From Puccinia triticina (lineage: Eukaryota > Basidiomycota > Pucciniomycetes > Pucciniales > Pucciniaceae): a stretch of 64,000 bases of DNA. Position numbers and translations under genes: made by a program. The notes beneath the pieces are model-generated. The model saw only the letters and a program-made list of their open reading frames with translations. It did no database searches and was not told the origin of the DNA. The stretch spans positions 3,322,001 to 3,386,000 of the forward strand of contig NC_070559.1 of assembly GCF_026914185.1 (NCBI RefSeq), given 5' to 3'. This document shows positions 1 to 11,515 of this stretch, in pieces (position 1 is the stretch's first letter; each line of letters opens with the position of its first letter).

Positions 1-3000
1 GGGCATATGATCATTTTGGAACCAATATTGTGGAAGAACCCCCATGCTGCGCTGAGATATAGTGGCAGAAACACCAAGAAACTACCAAATTAGTGATATT
101 TGGCAACTGATCACATTGTGGCTGCTACATTTGGGCGTTTTGTGGTCATTCAAGGTACACAATGAGTCTTTGAGGGCATTTGATTATTTTGGTACCAATA
201 TCATGGAAGAACTCCCACGCTGCACTGAGATATAGTGGTAGAAACACCAAGAAACTACCAAATCAGTGATATTTGGCAATCAATGATGTTGTAGTTGCTA
301 CATTTGGGGGTCTCATGGTCATTTGAGGTACACAATGAATCTATGAGGGGTTTTGATTATTTTGGTACCAATATTATGGAAGAATTCCCACCCTGCGCTG
401 ACATATAGTGGCAGAAACACCAAGAAACTACCAAATTAGTGACATTTGGCAACTGATCACATTGTGGCTGCTACATTTGGGGTTTTCATGGTCATTCAAG
501 GTAGACAGTGAATCTTTGAGGGCATTGGATCATTTTGGTACCAATATCATGGAAGAACTCCCATGCTGCGCTGAGATATAGTGGCAGAGACACCAAGAAA
601 CTACCAAATTAGTGACATTTGGCAACTGATCAGATTGTGGCTGCTAGATTTGGGGGTTTTGTGGCCATTCAAGGCACACAATGAGTTTTTGAGGGTATGT
701 GATTATTTTGGTATCAATATCATAGAAGAACTTCCATTCTGGGCTGAGATATAGTGGCAGAAACACCAAGAAACTACCAAATTAGTGACATTTGGGAACT
801 GATCAGATTGTGGCTGCTACATTTGGGGGTTTTGTGGACATTCAAGGTATAAAATGAATCTTTGAGGGCATTTGATAATTTTGGTACCAATATCATGGAA
901 GGACTCCCATGCTGCGCTGAGATATAGTGGCAGGAACGCCAAGAAACTACCAAATTAGTGATTTTTGGCAACTGATCAGATTGTGGCTGCTAGATTTGGG
1001 GGTTTTGTGGCCATTCAAGTTACCCAACTAATCTTTGAGGGAATTTGATCATTTCTGTCCCAATATCATGGAAGGACCCCCACGCTGCGCTGAGATATAG
1101 TGGCAGAAACACCAAGAAACTACCAAATTAGTGATATTTGGCAACTGATCACATTGTGGCTGCCACATTTGGGGGTTTTGTGGCCATTCAAGGTACACAA
1201 TGAACCTTTGATGGTATGTGACCATTTTGGTACCAATATCATGGAAGAACTCTCACCTTGCGCTGAGATATAGTGGCAGAAACACCAAGAAACTACCAAA
1301 TTAGTGACATTTGGCAACTGATCACATTGTGGCTGCTGCATTTGGGGTTTTCATGGTCATTCAAGGTACATAATGACTCTTTGAGGGCATTTTATTATTT
1401 TGGTACCAATATCATGGAAGAACTCCCACGCTGCGCTGAGATATGGTGGCAGAAACACCAAGAAACTACCAAATTAGTGACATTTGCCAACCAATCAGAT
1501 TGTGGCTGCTACATTTGGGTGTTTTGTGTCCATTCAAGGTACACAACAAAGCTTTGAGGGCATTTGATCATTTTGGTACAAATATCATGGAAGAACTCCC
1601 ATGCTGCGCTGAGATATAGTGGCAGGAACGCCAAGAAACTACCAAATTAGTGAAATTTGGCAACTGATCACATTGTGGCTACTACATTTGAGGGTTTTGT
1701 GGTCGTTAAAGGTACACAATGAATGTTTCAGGGCATCCCATCATTTTGGTACCAATATCATCACTGCCAGCATATTTGGCTGGCATCAAGTCATCCCAGT
1801 TTAACTGGGATGCACTCAACCAATTTAGAATGGGTTGATCTCATCAAATGAAATATAAAACCAAGGGGGGTCCCTTGGATTTATATTTCATCAGTTGAGA
1901 TCAACCAAGTTTAAATTGGTTGAGTTCATCCCAGTTTAACTGGGATAACCTTAACCCAGCCAATTATGCTGGCAGTGCATGGAAGAACTCCCACGCAGCG
2001 CTGAGATATAGTGGCAGAAACACCAAAAAACTTCCAAATTAGTGACATTTGGCAACTGATCACATTGTGGCTGCTGCATTTGGGGGTTTTGTGGCCATTC
2101 AAGTTACACAATGAACCTTTGATGGTATGTGACCATTTTGTTACCAATATCATGGAAGAACTCCCATGCCACGCTGAGATATAGTGGCAGAAACACCAAG
2201 AAACTACCAAATTAGTGACATTTGGCAACTGATCAGATTGTGGCTGCTAGATTTGGGGGTTTTGTGGCCATTCAAGGCACACAATGAGTTTTTGAGGGTA
2301 TGTGATCATTTTGGTATCAATATCATGGAAGAACTCCCATGCTGGGCTGAGATATAGTGGCAGAAACACCAAGAAACTACCAACTTAGTGACATTTGGCA
2401 AGTGATCAGATTGTGGCTGCTACATTTGGGGGTTTTGTGGCTATTCAAGGTACAAAATGAATCTTTGAGGGCATTTGATCATTTTGGTACCAATATCATG
2501 GAAGGACCCCCACGCTGCGCTGAGATATAGTGGCAGAAACACCAAGAAACTACCAAATTAGTGATATTTGGCAACTGCTCACATTGTGGCTGCCACATTT
2601 GGGGGTTTTGTGGCCATTCAAGGTACACAATTAATCTCTGAGGGCATGTGATAATTTTGGTATCAATATCATGGAAGATCCCCCATGCTGCGCTGAGATA
2701 TAGTGCCAGAAACACCAAGAAACTACCAAATTAGTGTCATTTGGCAACTGATCACATTGTGGCTGCTACAGTTGGGGGTCTCGTGGTCATTCAAGGTACA
2801 CAATGAATCTTTGAGGGCATTAGATCATTTTGGTACCAATATCATGGAAGAATGTAGCAGCCGCAATGTGATCAGGTGCCAAATATCACTAATTTGGTAA
2901 TTTCTTGGTGTTTCTGCCACTATATCTCAGCGCAGCATGGGAGTACTTCCATGATATTTGTACCAAAATGATCAAATGCCCTCAAAGATTCAGTTTGTAC

Positions 3001-3616
3001 CTTGAATGAACACAAAAACCTCAAATGTAGCAGCCACAACATGATCAGTTGCCAAATGTCACTAATTTGGTAGTTTCTTGGTGTTTCTGCCACCATATCT
3101 TGGGGCAGCGTGGGAGTTCCTCCATGATATTGGTACCAAAATGATCACATTCCCTCAAAGATTTATTTTGCACCTTGAATGGCCACAAAACCCCCAAATG
3201 TGGCAGCCACAATGTGATCAGTTGCCGAATATCACTAATTTGGTAGTTTCTTGGTGTTTCCTTGGTGTTTCTGCCACTACATCTCAGCACAGGGTGGGGG
3301 TTCTTCCATGATATTGGTACTGAAATTATCAAATTCCCTCAAAGATTCATTGGCTACCTTGAATGACCACAAAACCCTCAAATGTAGCAGCTACATTGTG
3401 ATCAGTTGCCAAATATCACTAATTTGGTAGTTTCTTGGTGTTTCTGCCACTGTATCTCAGTGCAGCATGGGGGTTCTTCCATGATATTGATACCAAAATG
3501 ATTACATGCCCTCAAAGATTCATTGTGTACCTTGAATGGCCACAAAACCCCCAAATGTGGCAGCCACTATGTGATCAGTTTCCAAATATCACTAATTTGG
3601 TAGTTTCTTGGTGTTA
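1..3616. repeat. Satellite array of ~174 bp units with an internal orientation flip
   Basis: Units of about 172-174 bp recur from the window edge; the landmark GAGATATAGTGGCAG falls near 53, 227, 401, 573, 745, 919, 1092, 1265, 1439 and 1611. After a MITE at 1762-1977 the same units resume to about 2853, and from there to about 3616 they run in the opposite orientation. Because 174 is a multiple of three, reading frames stay open across units and give many chance ORFs of 60-100 codons on both strands; none is supported as a gene. Copies differ by scattered substitutions, so the array is not newly amplified. Confidence 0.9.
1762..1977. mobile_element. 216 bp palindromic MITE, CACTA-like ends, 3 bp TSD
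   Basis: The element begins CACTGCCAGCATA and ends with the exact inverse TATGCTGGCAGTG. The satellite consensus ATATCATGGAAG is interrupted so that CAT occurs on both sides (1759-1761 and 1978-1980), a 3 bp target duplication. CACTR termini with 3 bp duplications are the known signature of the CACTA (En/Spm) superfamily. The whole insert is nearly a palindrome around 1870 and encodes nothing. Insertion into a satellite unit makes the empty site easy to read. Confidence 0.85.
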
Positions 3617-4142
3617 AGACCCTGACAAAAATATGCTCAACCATGTTAAACTAATTCCAAAATTCCCTATATACATGTAGCATACCAAGGATGATATGCC
3701 AAATCTTCAGGAAATTTCAGGTGACACAAAATTAACAACCCAGGAAGAATGGTAATTTGAGAGAGATGAGGGGTCAATGTTTCCCTTTTTTGACAAAAAG
3801 TAGATTTGGAGACTTCTGATAACACCAATGGTTGAAGTAAAAAAAACAATTCAAAATTTCTGAGACCCCTGAGCCACCCTGGATAAATCCTAAAACTTGC
3901 AATGTCTTTTTTCAGGAAGAACAGACTGGTGTATGTAGAAATTCATGAACTTTATCAGGGAAAAAAAAAGAAAAGATTCCTGTGGCTTGAAGCTAACACA
4001 GGGGGAAGTTGAGAGATTATAGAAGAGTATTAAGGCAACATGGAACACAGACAAAGGTATCAAGAGGAATAAAAAAAATTGATCAATGTAATTTGATCAA
4101 TATATGCTATACTGATCAATATACAACATCGCAAATTCATCC
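3617..4142. other. Non-coding stretch after the satellite
   Basis: AT-rich sequence follows the end of the inverted satellite half. It holds no supported gene. A GATCAAT motif recurs around 4080-4125 near TATA-like sequence. Confidence 0.4.
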
Positions 4143-4469
4143 ATGTTGGTAGTGAAGGAAGTTGCAGCAAGTCAGAAGGCCATTGCAATTCAGAAAGCAG
4201 CGGCAACTAAGAGGGCCGCTGCCGCCACTCTGGCTGCCGTTAAGCACCAGGCCATCCTGAATTCCTTTGCTGCCAAGACGGCGGTTGCCCCTTGGAAAGA
4301 TGTGGCCAAGCGCATGGCAACGCGCAAACCCGTTGGGTTTGATTGCTTGTGGTTTCTATTTTTTCTCATTGAATCCCCCTGGCACCACATTTTCCTCTTG
4401 CTTGTTTCTTACCTATATCTCTTGAAAATTACCTGCCTGCTGGTTGCTCTGCTTGTTCCTCCGACGTAG
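4143..4469 (+). CDS. Unrecognised alanine/lysine-rich ORF, possible gene fragment
   Basis: 108 codons from an ATG. The first ~60 residues are rich in Ala, Lys and Gln with helix-like spacing and GC-rich third positions unlike the AT-rich flanks, which suggests a real coding remnant. The second half (from about residue 63) becomes hydrophobic and AT-rich and may be read-through into non-coding DNA. No domain is recognised and no splice partners are evident. It could be a piece of a transposon protein. Confidence 0.25.
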   Translation: MLVVKEVAASQKAIAIQKAAATKRAAAATLAAVKHQAILNSFAAKTAVAPWKDVAKRMATRKPVGFDCLWFLFFLIESPWHHIFLLLVSYLYLLKITCLLVALLVPPT

Positions 4470-6967
4470 TGTGACCCCTTGTCTGTTTTTCGGGCCTTTG
4501 GGCCTTTCTTTTTAACAAGGCATTGCAAAAATACACACCTCATTGGAGTGAAACCTAATTTTACAACCCCTGATTTGCAATGAGCTTTCCTTTGTAAATG
4601 AAGCTCATTGCAAAATTATTTGTTTGGGGGCAATGGGACCTTTTTACATTGCCCATTTTTGCAATGGGTCAATTTGGTAAAACATGTGTTGTAAATGAGC
4701 ACTTTAATGGATCTTGTGAGCTGATTTACAATTTGATTTTTACATATTCTTGCTTTGCATTGCCCCAAATGTTCTCTGAAATTGCAAATTTGCATGTTCT
4801 GGGCTGATTATCCAGTTTTACAATTTCTCATTTTTGCAATGTAAAGGGGAATTGTAAAAATAAACATCCCCATGATTTATGCATGCATAAAATTATGCAA
4901 ACCAACTTTGAACACCATATTTGTATATACTTGTGGCGGTGGTACTGGAGCCGCAGCCGGGGGGTAGGTGAGTGTGGCACCGCTCCAGCCAGAACTGTAG
5001 ACTTGATTCAGACTGAAAAAACAATTCAGACAAGGCTTTCAACCTTAGCTTGAGCCCCTGATTGCCATACATTTTTGGTTACTACCCCCCTTGCCCTCAG
5101 AAAAAATTCATACAATTGAGGTGAGTACCTTTACCGGCCAAAATGACCATTCATACATCTGGGGTGCGTAGGTTTTTTGGTTTTTGACAAAAAAATCATA
5201 CATTTTGGTTACTGTGTTCCATAGGGGCTTTGCTGGGTCCTCTCAAGGCCTCTCAAAGCGCTTCCGTTGGAACACTCACCCGAGGCATGTTGTATAGCCA
5301 CTTTCCGGTCTATTGAATATATTAACATATGTATTATACAATTTGATAATGCGGTGGCAGGCGAACTTATGTAGCAGTGACGTGGCACACCGTGAGACAG
5401 AGACCGGCCCACGGGGCTGACCCTTCGGGGCTCTCACAGAGTGTCACAGTGAGGCTAGTGCTACACCACGGGTGCACTAAAAGTTTTCTGATGCGGTCCA
5501 AAAATAATCTGCTGGTTTTTGGAAATATTTACGGAGAATGTTGGGAGAATATTTTCCCAGTCCCTTTGTAAATATTTCCTCCCCTTTTTTTTTGAAATGA
5601 AATATTTCCGGGGATATCTATGGGAAAGAAAATATTTCCTTGAACTTTTTCAAAAAGTCTCAGGAAATATTCTCATTCCTCTCAAAGTTCGAGGAAATAT
5701 TTCCTCTCACCTATAAAAGTCCCCAGAAATATTCTCCATGACTCTGGAAAATTGAAATAAATATTAGGCTGGGATAATTGGCCCGGTTCTCTCCCACAGA
5801 ACACAACAGTTGGGTCTGAGCTGCAACCATCTCCTTCCAACTGGAGTTTTGAATCAAGTTGAGCCCAACGCTTGAAGTCCTTGCACTCCAGCAGTGCCCA
5901 AGAACCTCAACCATCTCCTTGCTTCCACATCTCTTTTATCACTTGAGATCCAGGTGGGAACACTTTATCTCATCATGCGGCCCACAGACGGCCATCTCCT
6001 CTCCGTCTCCGGAGGCGGCTAAAGGCCTGCGCCCCTCACGCTCCTCAGAAGCCGGCTGCTTGCCTCCTCCTCCCTCCTTTTTTAGAAGCAATTCAAGCCC
6101 ACTTTGCTGAGCCAATCATCCGGGCAAGGATGATGGACTACGTGATACAATTTATAAGGATTGGGTCACGCTGGGAGGAAGATCAATACGGGACAAGCGG
6201 GATCGGGATCAAGACACTGACCTTCAAGGTCCTCAAGTTCCTCGGCTCAGGTGCCGTCTTTGTCAACAACGAAGCCACTCATATGAGGTTGGTGGGGACA
6301 CCCATTTCAGGTATGATATCTCCCATCAGATAAGTCGGTTCATGATGTCTTGGAATATGACAAACCAATGTGATCTTTAATCAGGTTTTATTGTGGTTGC
6401 TGTTGTATCTGGGAGGCTTGCTACCGCTCAGCTTCGGGCTCTTCCTCGAAAAAGATCCGCAGCAAATCCTCTTGTCTCTTGTTTCCTCCTCAGCTCCCAA
6501 CAAGGGTGCCTCCCAATATCCCAAGCAACCCTCTTTGACAGGTATAGCTTGTTGCTCCCCAAGGGATTCTTTGAATCAGGGGACTACTGTCACCCTAAGT
6601 TGTACTTGTTCTTGATACTGCAGGTTAGCTCGTGGGGGTGGCAGAGCACATGCATCAAGTCCTCCCCTTCCTTTGGGCCCATCTGCACAGCCGACCGATC
6701 ACCCGCACTTCTGGTGGTGGTAGCAGCCCTCCGTTGTACTTTCTGTTTGATTTTTCTTGTTTAACAAGCAGAAAGTTTTAAAAAATATTTCACTCGAGAA
6801 AATTGAGGCAGCAAAATATTGTATGCAATAAATTTGGTTCTTTGAATATTTTGTGCAACAAAATTTGGATATCAGAATATTTTGAACAATAAAAAAGGTT
6901 TATCAGAATATTTTGTTTGATAAAATTTGGTTAACAAAATATTTTGCTGGATATATGGTGGGATTGG

Positions 6968-8496
6968 TATGGAGGCGCTGGACCGACAAAAACAGCCAAT
7001 TTTGTGTTTTTTTTGTGAAATGCCGGTAAATCCACGACAAAATGGACAGATGAACCAACAAAGCGGCCATTGTTATGCTTTCAGAGCGACAATCCAGCCA
7101 TCTTGGTGTCGGTCTGATGGCGCCTCTAGCCCGACAAAACAGCCACCATGGCTCTGAGCCATCATTCCTAGCCAAACATGGTGCCTGAGCCGACATTCCC
7201 AGACAAAAATGGCTCTGAACCAGAAATTCTTGTCAGTCATGTTTCATGTTTCGACTCTAGCCATCTTTCCTTGCTTCCGCTTCCAGCATCCGCCAAACAT
7301 GTGGGAACAGTATCTGTCTGTATCAGTGTATGTATTTATATGATGCATGTGTAGCAGTACTCAAACAGGTGTCAGTGTCAGGATTTGTTATAAATCCTGT
7401 AATAGTAAAGTGAGCAGCCTGGTTCCTATATATACCTCTTCTGTTTTAACCTGCTCCAACTCCCCCCTCATTCTTGGCAACTTCTTTATCACTCAACAGG
7501 GGGTCGGTTAGGTGCCCTGAAGAGTTGGTCAAGCTGTTTACATGCTGACTTTTGACATTGTGCTCTCTATATCATGCTGCTCTCTGACTTGGGGGTTGGT
7601 TAGGTGCCCAGGAGAGTCAGAATGGCATTTCAGAGCATATGATTTGAGGAATTGAGACCAGTCCAATGGCTTCAACTTCTCCCAGTCAACTGGACTCTGC
7701 AAGGGAGACCTGTTCTCACCAACAAAGCTCACTGAGAAGCATGCTGCTGCATGTACATACCTTACCAGCCAGTGGCAAAATTTCATTGTTGCCCACTGGC
7801 TTGCCAAGGCTCCTGGAAAGTTGTTTATAAAGTACCTTGGCTTCCCAAGGGCTACCAATGAGCTGATTCAAAATCCTGGACGCACTGGGGACCGGGTGGT
7901 CGGTCTCTTTTGCTTGAGCCGTGGGTAACACATCCTTCTGCTCACAGTTTCGGCGCCGTGCCGTGGCACCTGGGGAGTCCCAAAAGCCGGTTTAGGCTTC
8001 CCAAGACTCTGTCTGGGTTGGAGGGAGGTTTGATCCCGGGTCCGCTGAGAATGTTCCTCCCAAGGGCCTCGCTTTGGCTAGAGCTTGCCCAAGAGGGATC
8101 TCTTGGCCGAGCAACGTTGGTACATAAGGGAGAAGGGGTTAGCAAAGCGGGTCCTCCGGGAGCAGGGCCAACCCAAAAGGAAGCGATGACTAAGGCGCTA
8201 GTGGAAAGTTTAACGGTTCTTTCCTGGGGGCAAAAGGGCAGGCAGGGACCGAGGGGACTATGTACACACCTCCCTGTACTTCCGCTGGCACGTGACTACG
8301 ATGGAATCTACAGCGCCCCTTGTCACGGAAGTGCTTATAGGATCCTACAGTTGTACAGGGACCAAGCTAGGCGATCATGGGCTACTTCGCTCCCGCTTTG
8401 CTCCCAGTAACAAATATTCTTTCTTGTTTTTTAAAAATAAAAATAGAAAAAGTGAAACTAAAAAGCTGTCCGACATGTCGGTCCAGCGCCTCCATA
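6968..8496. repeat. Possible 1.5 kb element with inverted ends
   Basis: The 21 bp at 6968-6988 equals the reverse complement of 8476-8496 and contains GGAGGCGCTGGACCGACA. Both copies are flanked outward by CAAAATATTT-type sequence, so the inverted similarity may extend further in degraded form. The inside holds a GCCATYNTTG-like short-motif field at 7000-7260 and no clear transposase. No target duplication was found, so the boundaries are tentative. Confidence 0.4.
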
Positions 8497-8561
8497 GATT
8501 GGAGATATTTTACCAAATATTTTGAATTTCTCATCAAGAATATCTTCAAAAAAATTGTAAA

Positions 8562-8690
8562 AACCACTCTGAGTGGTTTCTGAGATATTTTCAAAATATT
8601 TGGGGGGAAATATCCTGGAAAATATTTCCTAAATTTATGGAAAATATTTCAGAAACCACTCAGAGTGGTTTCTGAGATATTCTCAAAATA
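8562..8690. repeat. Direct repeat with an AAACCACTC palindrome
   Basis: A block centred on AAACCACTCTGAGTGGTTT followed by CT-GAGATATTYTCAAAATAT occurs at about 8562-8600 and again at about 8651-8690. Each copy contains its own near-perfect palindrome. It lies about 330 bases upstream of the secreted-peptide gene at 9020. Confidence 0.6.
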
Positions 8691-8922
8691 TCACAAACCC
8701 GGATGCTGTGACTCGTTCCTGGCGACGTCCGTTCTGAATGAACTGGAAAATATTCTGAAGCCGGATTCAATCCGGCTTTGGAATAAGCTCGGGTGGCAGG
8801 CGGTGGCCAATTGGTTGGTGAAAGTACCGGGTACCCCTGCCAACCGCCAGACAATCACAAGAAAGCCGCGGCCGGACACACTTTTTTGCCATTGTCCTCT
8901 TCCAGCAGGTTTTTTTTACAAA

Positions 8923-9019
8923 TGATATATAATTCCAGCTATACTCTCCCCGTACCGCGTCCAGCCCATCCCCTCGTCCACAATCCTTCCACCCAGAGTC
9001 ACTCGCTTCGAAATCAAGG
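8923..9019 (+). promoter_or_regulatory. Putative promoter/5' leader of the 9020 gene
   Basis: GATATATAA at about 8923-8931 is a TATA-like box roughly 95 bases before the ATG. It is followed by a pyrimidine- and CC-rich leader, a common feature of expressed fungal genes. The start context is AAGGATGAAA. Confidence 0.4.
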
Positions 9020-9172
9020 ATGAAAACATTTCTTAACTTCATGATGGCGTTGGTCGTCCTGACCATAGTTTTCCCGGGCACACTGGGGAATCCTGCGCGT
9101 ACTGGGAATGGGTACCCCTGCGGCAACTGTATTTGTGTACTTGTCGGGACCAAAGAGCATCGAAATTGTTGA
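9020..9172 (+). CDS. Short secreted cysteine-containing peptide, candidate effector
   Basis: Fifty codons. Residues 1-23 form a textbook signal peptide: Lys at position 3, a hydrophobic core MMALVVLTIVF and a small-residue exit PGTLG. The mature part is about 27 residues with four cysteines in a C-x2-C-x-C-x10-C pattern ending at the stop. A strong intron signature follows: donor GTAAGG at 9192 and acceptor TTTCACCCAG near 9350. In the model given this lies in the 3' UTR; alternatively a frameshift hides a longer spliced protein, because one downstream frame after the acceptor stays open to about 9498. No family is recognised. A TATA-like box and pyrimidine-rich leader upstream support transcription. 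Role in host interaction is inference from secretion only. Confidence 0.5.
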   Translation: MKTFLNFMMALVVLTIVFPGTLGNPARTGNGYPCGNCICVLVGTKEHRNC

Positions 9173-10101
9173 AGGGTCATTCACCGATGTGGTAAGGTTG
9201 ACATCTTGTAACTTGGAAAAAAAGCCTGTGATCAATAACGTTTCCGTTTCGTATTTTTTGTACGCTTCAAGTCCCTGGCCGGCCCCACCAATGGCTCAAG
9301 AACTTCTATGTAGTCTTGACTCTTACCCCCTCGTCTGTTTCACCCAGGCCGCTTATCCTGATCGCCCCGGCAGGAGACGCTCACATCCAGCTCGACATAA
9401 ACTCGGCTGAGCCAACCCGCCGCCCCAAACTTTCATCACACTCATTTTACCCTATCTTTCAAGTACCTCTTTCAACCGATCAGCCAGTCCCCAAATGAGG
9501 CTCCAAATTTTTATCGATTGTCTTCTATGAGCGCTTGAATGCATGCAACTTATCCGTTTGGAAGTATTGAATAGTGATTTTATTGCTTGCTTCTATCCTG
9601 AATTAGTATTGAGAGCACTATTCCGGAGACAGTGAGATGAGTTGGTCAAGGAGGAGTCAGCCAAGCACGCCGAATATGAGGCGGCTTGGTCGGGGCTTTC
9701 CGGGGTCCTCGTTGAGGGCAGCTCAAAGCGGGCCAAGGGCCGGGGCTCCGGGGGTGCCCGATCAAACCCGGCGGGGGAAAGCGGTACTTGGGGGCGGTAT
9801 TTCCAAAAAAACAGGCACCCGGCACCGCATCTGGCACCGCTTGGCGGGTGCGGGCGGTACCCGCCCGCGGGTGCCGGGTACCACCAAACGGGTACCGGTC
9901 GACATTCTCTACAGCTTAAAAATTGATATAGGCATACCGACTGACAATAATGAAAAGAATGTAAGGATCAGAAGGTTTTAGCTTGTAGACAGTGTAGTAC
10001 ATACAACATTTGCCTGTCAGATGTGTGTTGTATTTATGTGCTTGCAGACTGACAACTACAGAGGTGGTTTTTACCCACTATAATGTTGGATTGAGGTATT
10101 G
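9173..10101. other. Downstream of secreted peptide: possible 3' intron and GC-rich repeat
   Basis: 9192-9350 has intron signals. 9640-9770 carries a short coding-like fragment rich in Glu, Ala and Lys (reading from 9642), probably a transposon remnant. 9770-9900 is a GC-rich block of GGGTRCCGGG/CCCGCGGGTGCC motifs that recurs at the ends of the hAT-type MITE at 15288-16188. Confidence 0.4.
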
Positions 10102-11185
10102 CTATAAGCTGTATTGATCAACGATATGTTTAAAGTTTTTCTTCAAGCGGCCCGTGGGATCCCAGACGTAAGGTAAATTGTTGATAAATTCCTTGGCATA
10201 CGGGTCGAATTTGTCACGAGCCCAAAAGCTTATTCCCCATGCATAACTGATGTCCTCGAGGATGTCATCCATGAATTTTTTCTGTACCTCATCGTGGGTT
10301 GTACCGGAGTAAGCAATATTGGTAAGAGCTTTGGCATAAGCCGCAATCTTGGCTCGCTCGTAAACGATGTTTTCTTGCCGAGTCGCCAGCTGAGCCATCT
10401 CGTTCATCACGTCCCAGATCAGTTCGTTCAACTCTGGACTTGCTTTTGGTTCCGGGAGCGCTTTATCCATGTTGAACTGCCCAATCAGCTTTTTGACTAA
10501 GTCGGTTTGTGTGGCATCCGAGGTGAAATAAGCTGGCGGTTCTACAACATCCCGAGCACTATTATCGCCCCTTAGGAACGATTTGCGGTACGATGAGCAA
10601 TGGTCTTCAGAAGTGGTTTTTTCTCGGATACATTATTTCAGCTGCTTTATATATAACGGCTGCCAATGGTAAAAAATATGTGCGATTGCGAGTGATCAGG
10701 GTCACGTACCAAGCCGTTTTAGGAAGGATTTCAGTTTGTATATTTCAGGATTGTCTTCTTCTTCACGCTTTCTGGTCGCGCTCGCTAGGGCTGTGAAATC
10801 AACTTTCTCGTGAGATCGAAACCCCCGCATGAGTTTAGTTGCTTTTGTTCGTAGCCCTGGAAGAAATTCTTGAATTGATGATCCTTCTTCTTGCATATCT
10901 AAATAGATCAATCAACGGGGATCAATTTAGTCAGTGCGGTCCAGGGAGCTTGAGTAGATGGACGGAAAAGATATAGTCTTTATCTATTTAAATTCCAAAA
11001 GAAGTCGCAAACATTGACAACAACATACGTGGAGTAAGTGATATCCCAGGGCTCCTATCTATAAGCGGAATTTCAGAGTCGCTCGAATAGCCCACTGCCC
11101 GCTGTTCAGGACTGACATGTGGAGCCCGACAACAAAGGAGATGGGCAAGTAGGAGCGTGCAGCTTAGGAGATACTTCGAGTTCAT
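10102..11185 (-). CDS. Secreted protein of 282 residues, three exons, candidate effector
   Basis: Exons on the minus strand: 11185-11029, 10898-10710 and 10604-10102. Intron 1 has donor GTATGT and acceptor TATTTAG; intron 2 has donor GTACGT and acceptor TCTGAAG; both are phase 1 and the joined frame is open for 282 codons. Residues 1-21 are a signal peptide with core LLSCTLLLAHLLCC. The mature protein is helical-looking and charged, rich in Glu, Lys and aromatic residues near the C-terminus, with a single cysteine (residue 118), so it is not a disulfide-rich type. No known domain is recognised. It sits between repeat elements, convergent with the 9020 gene. The start was chosen because it opens the signal peptide and follows a pyrimidine-rich leader. 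Secretion is well supported; effector function is inferred. Confidence 0.7.
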
Positions 11186-11356
11186 GACAACTGTCTGGGG
11201 TGCTGGAAAGCTGGTTTGCGAGTCTAGATTGGGGTAAATGATCACACAAGGCGCGGTCGGATTCTATGTTGAGACGGAAGGAACAACAACCGCGCCAGAG
11301 GGTTCTTGACACCTCTTGACACTCGCTTCTCCGATAAGGGGCTTGTGTCAAGCTGG

Positions 11357-11413
11357 TTTCTGTGAATTCGGGTTTGGAGCTATAGTGTAGCTCCAAACCC
11401 GAATTCACAGAAA
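11357..11413. repeat. Perfect 26 bp-arm hairpin
   Basis: Arms 11357-11382 and 11388-11413 are exact reverse complements separated by TAGTG. The core is GAATTCGGGTTTGGAGCTA. It lies about 170 bases upstream of the minus-strand secreted gene. It could be a small MITE, a foldback RNA or a regulatory cruciform; no target duplication was identified. Confidence 0.85.
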
Positions 11414-11515
11414 AAACTTTTCTCCTGGACGCATCCTTTAGAGCTGTATATAGCTCTTACATAGCCAAAATTTATGAAACCTGTCTTCAGTGAAGAGCGA
11501 GGATATCAGGATTAC

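Larger units (their letters stand above)
4470..9019. other. Repeat-derived region without a confident gene
   Basis: 4510-4860 holds short imperfect inverted motifs around TTGCAATG. 5510-5760, 6780-6960 and 8500-8700 are clusters of AATATTTCC / GGAAATATT and CAAAATATTTTG motifs. An 18 bp block GGAGGCGCTGGACCGACA near 6970 recurs inverted near 8478, so 6968-8496 may be one element with AATATTT-rich flanks. A TATA-bearing, LTR-like stretch lies at 7300-7450, followed by a short direct repeat (GGTTRGGTGCCC at about 7507 and 7593). ORFs of 166 and 123 codons (7910-8410, 6393-6764) have low-complexity composition and no recognisable domain. Confidence 0.4.

Noticed and set aside
774..3617. Many 60-100 codon ORFs on both strands of the first 3.6 kb
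   Set aside because: They follow the 174 bp repeat period and repeat the same peptide in successive units; they are satellite artefacts.
7910..8410. 166-codon plus-strand ORF
   Set aside because: No recognisable motif, and the opposite strand is also open; repeat surroundings.
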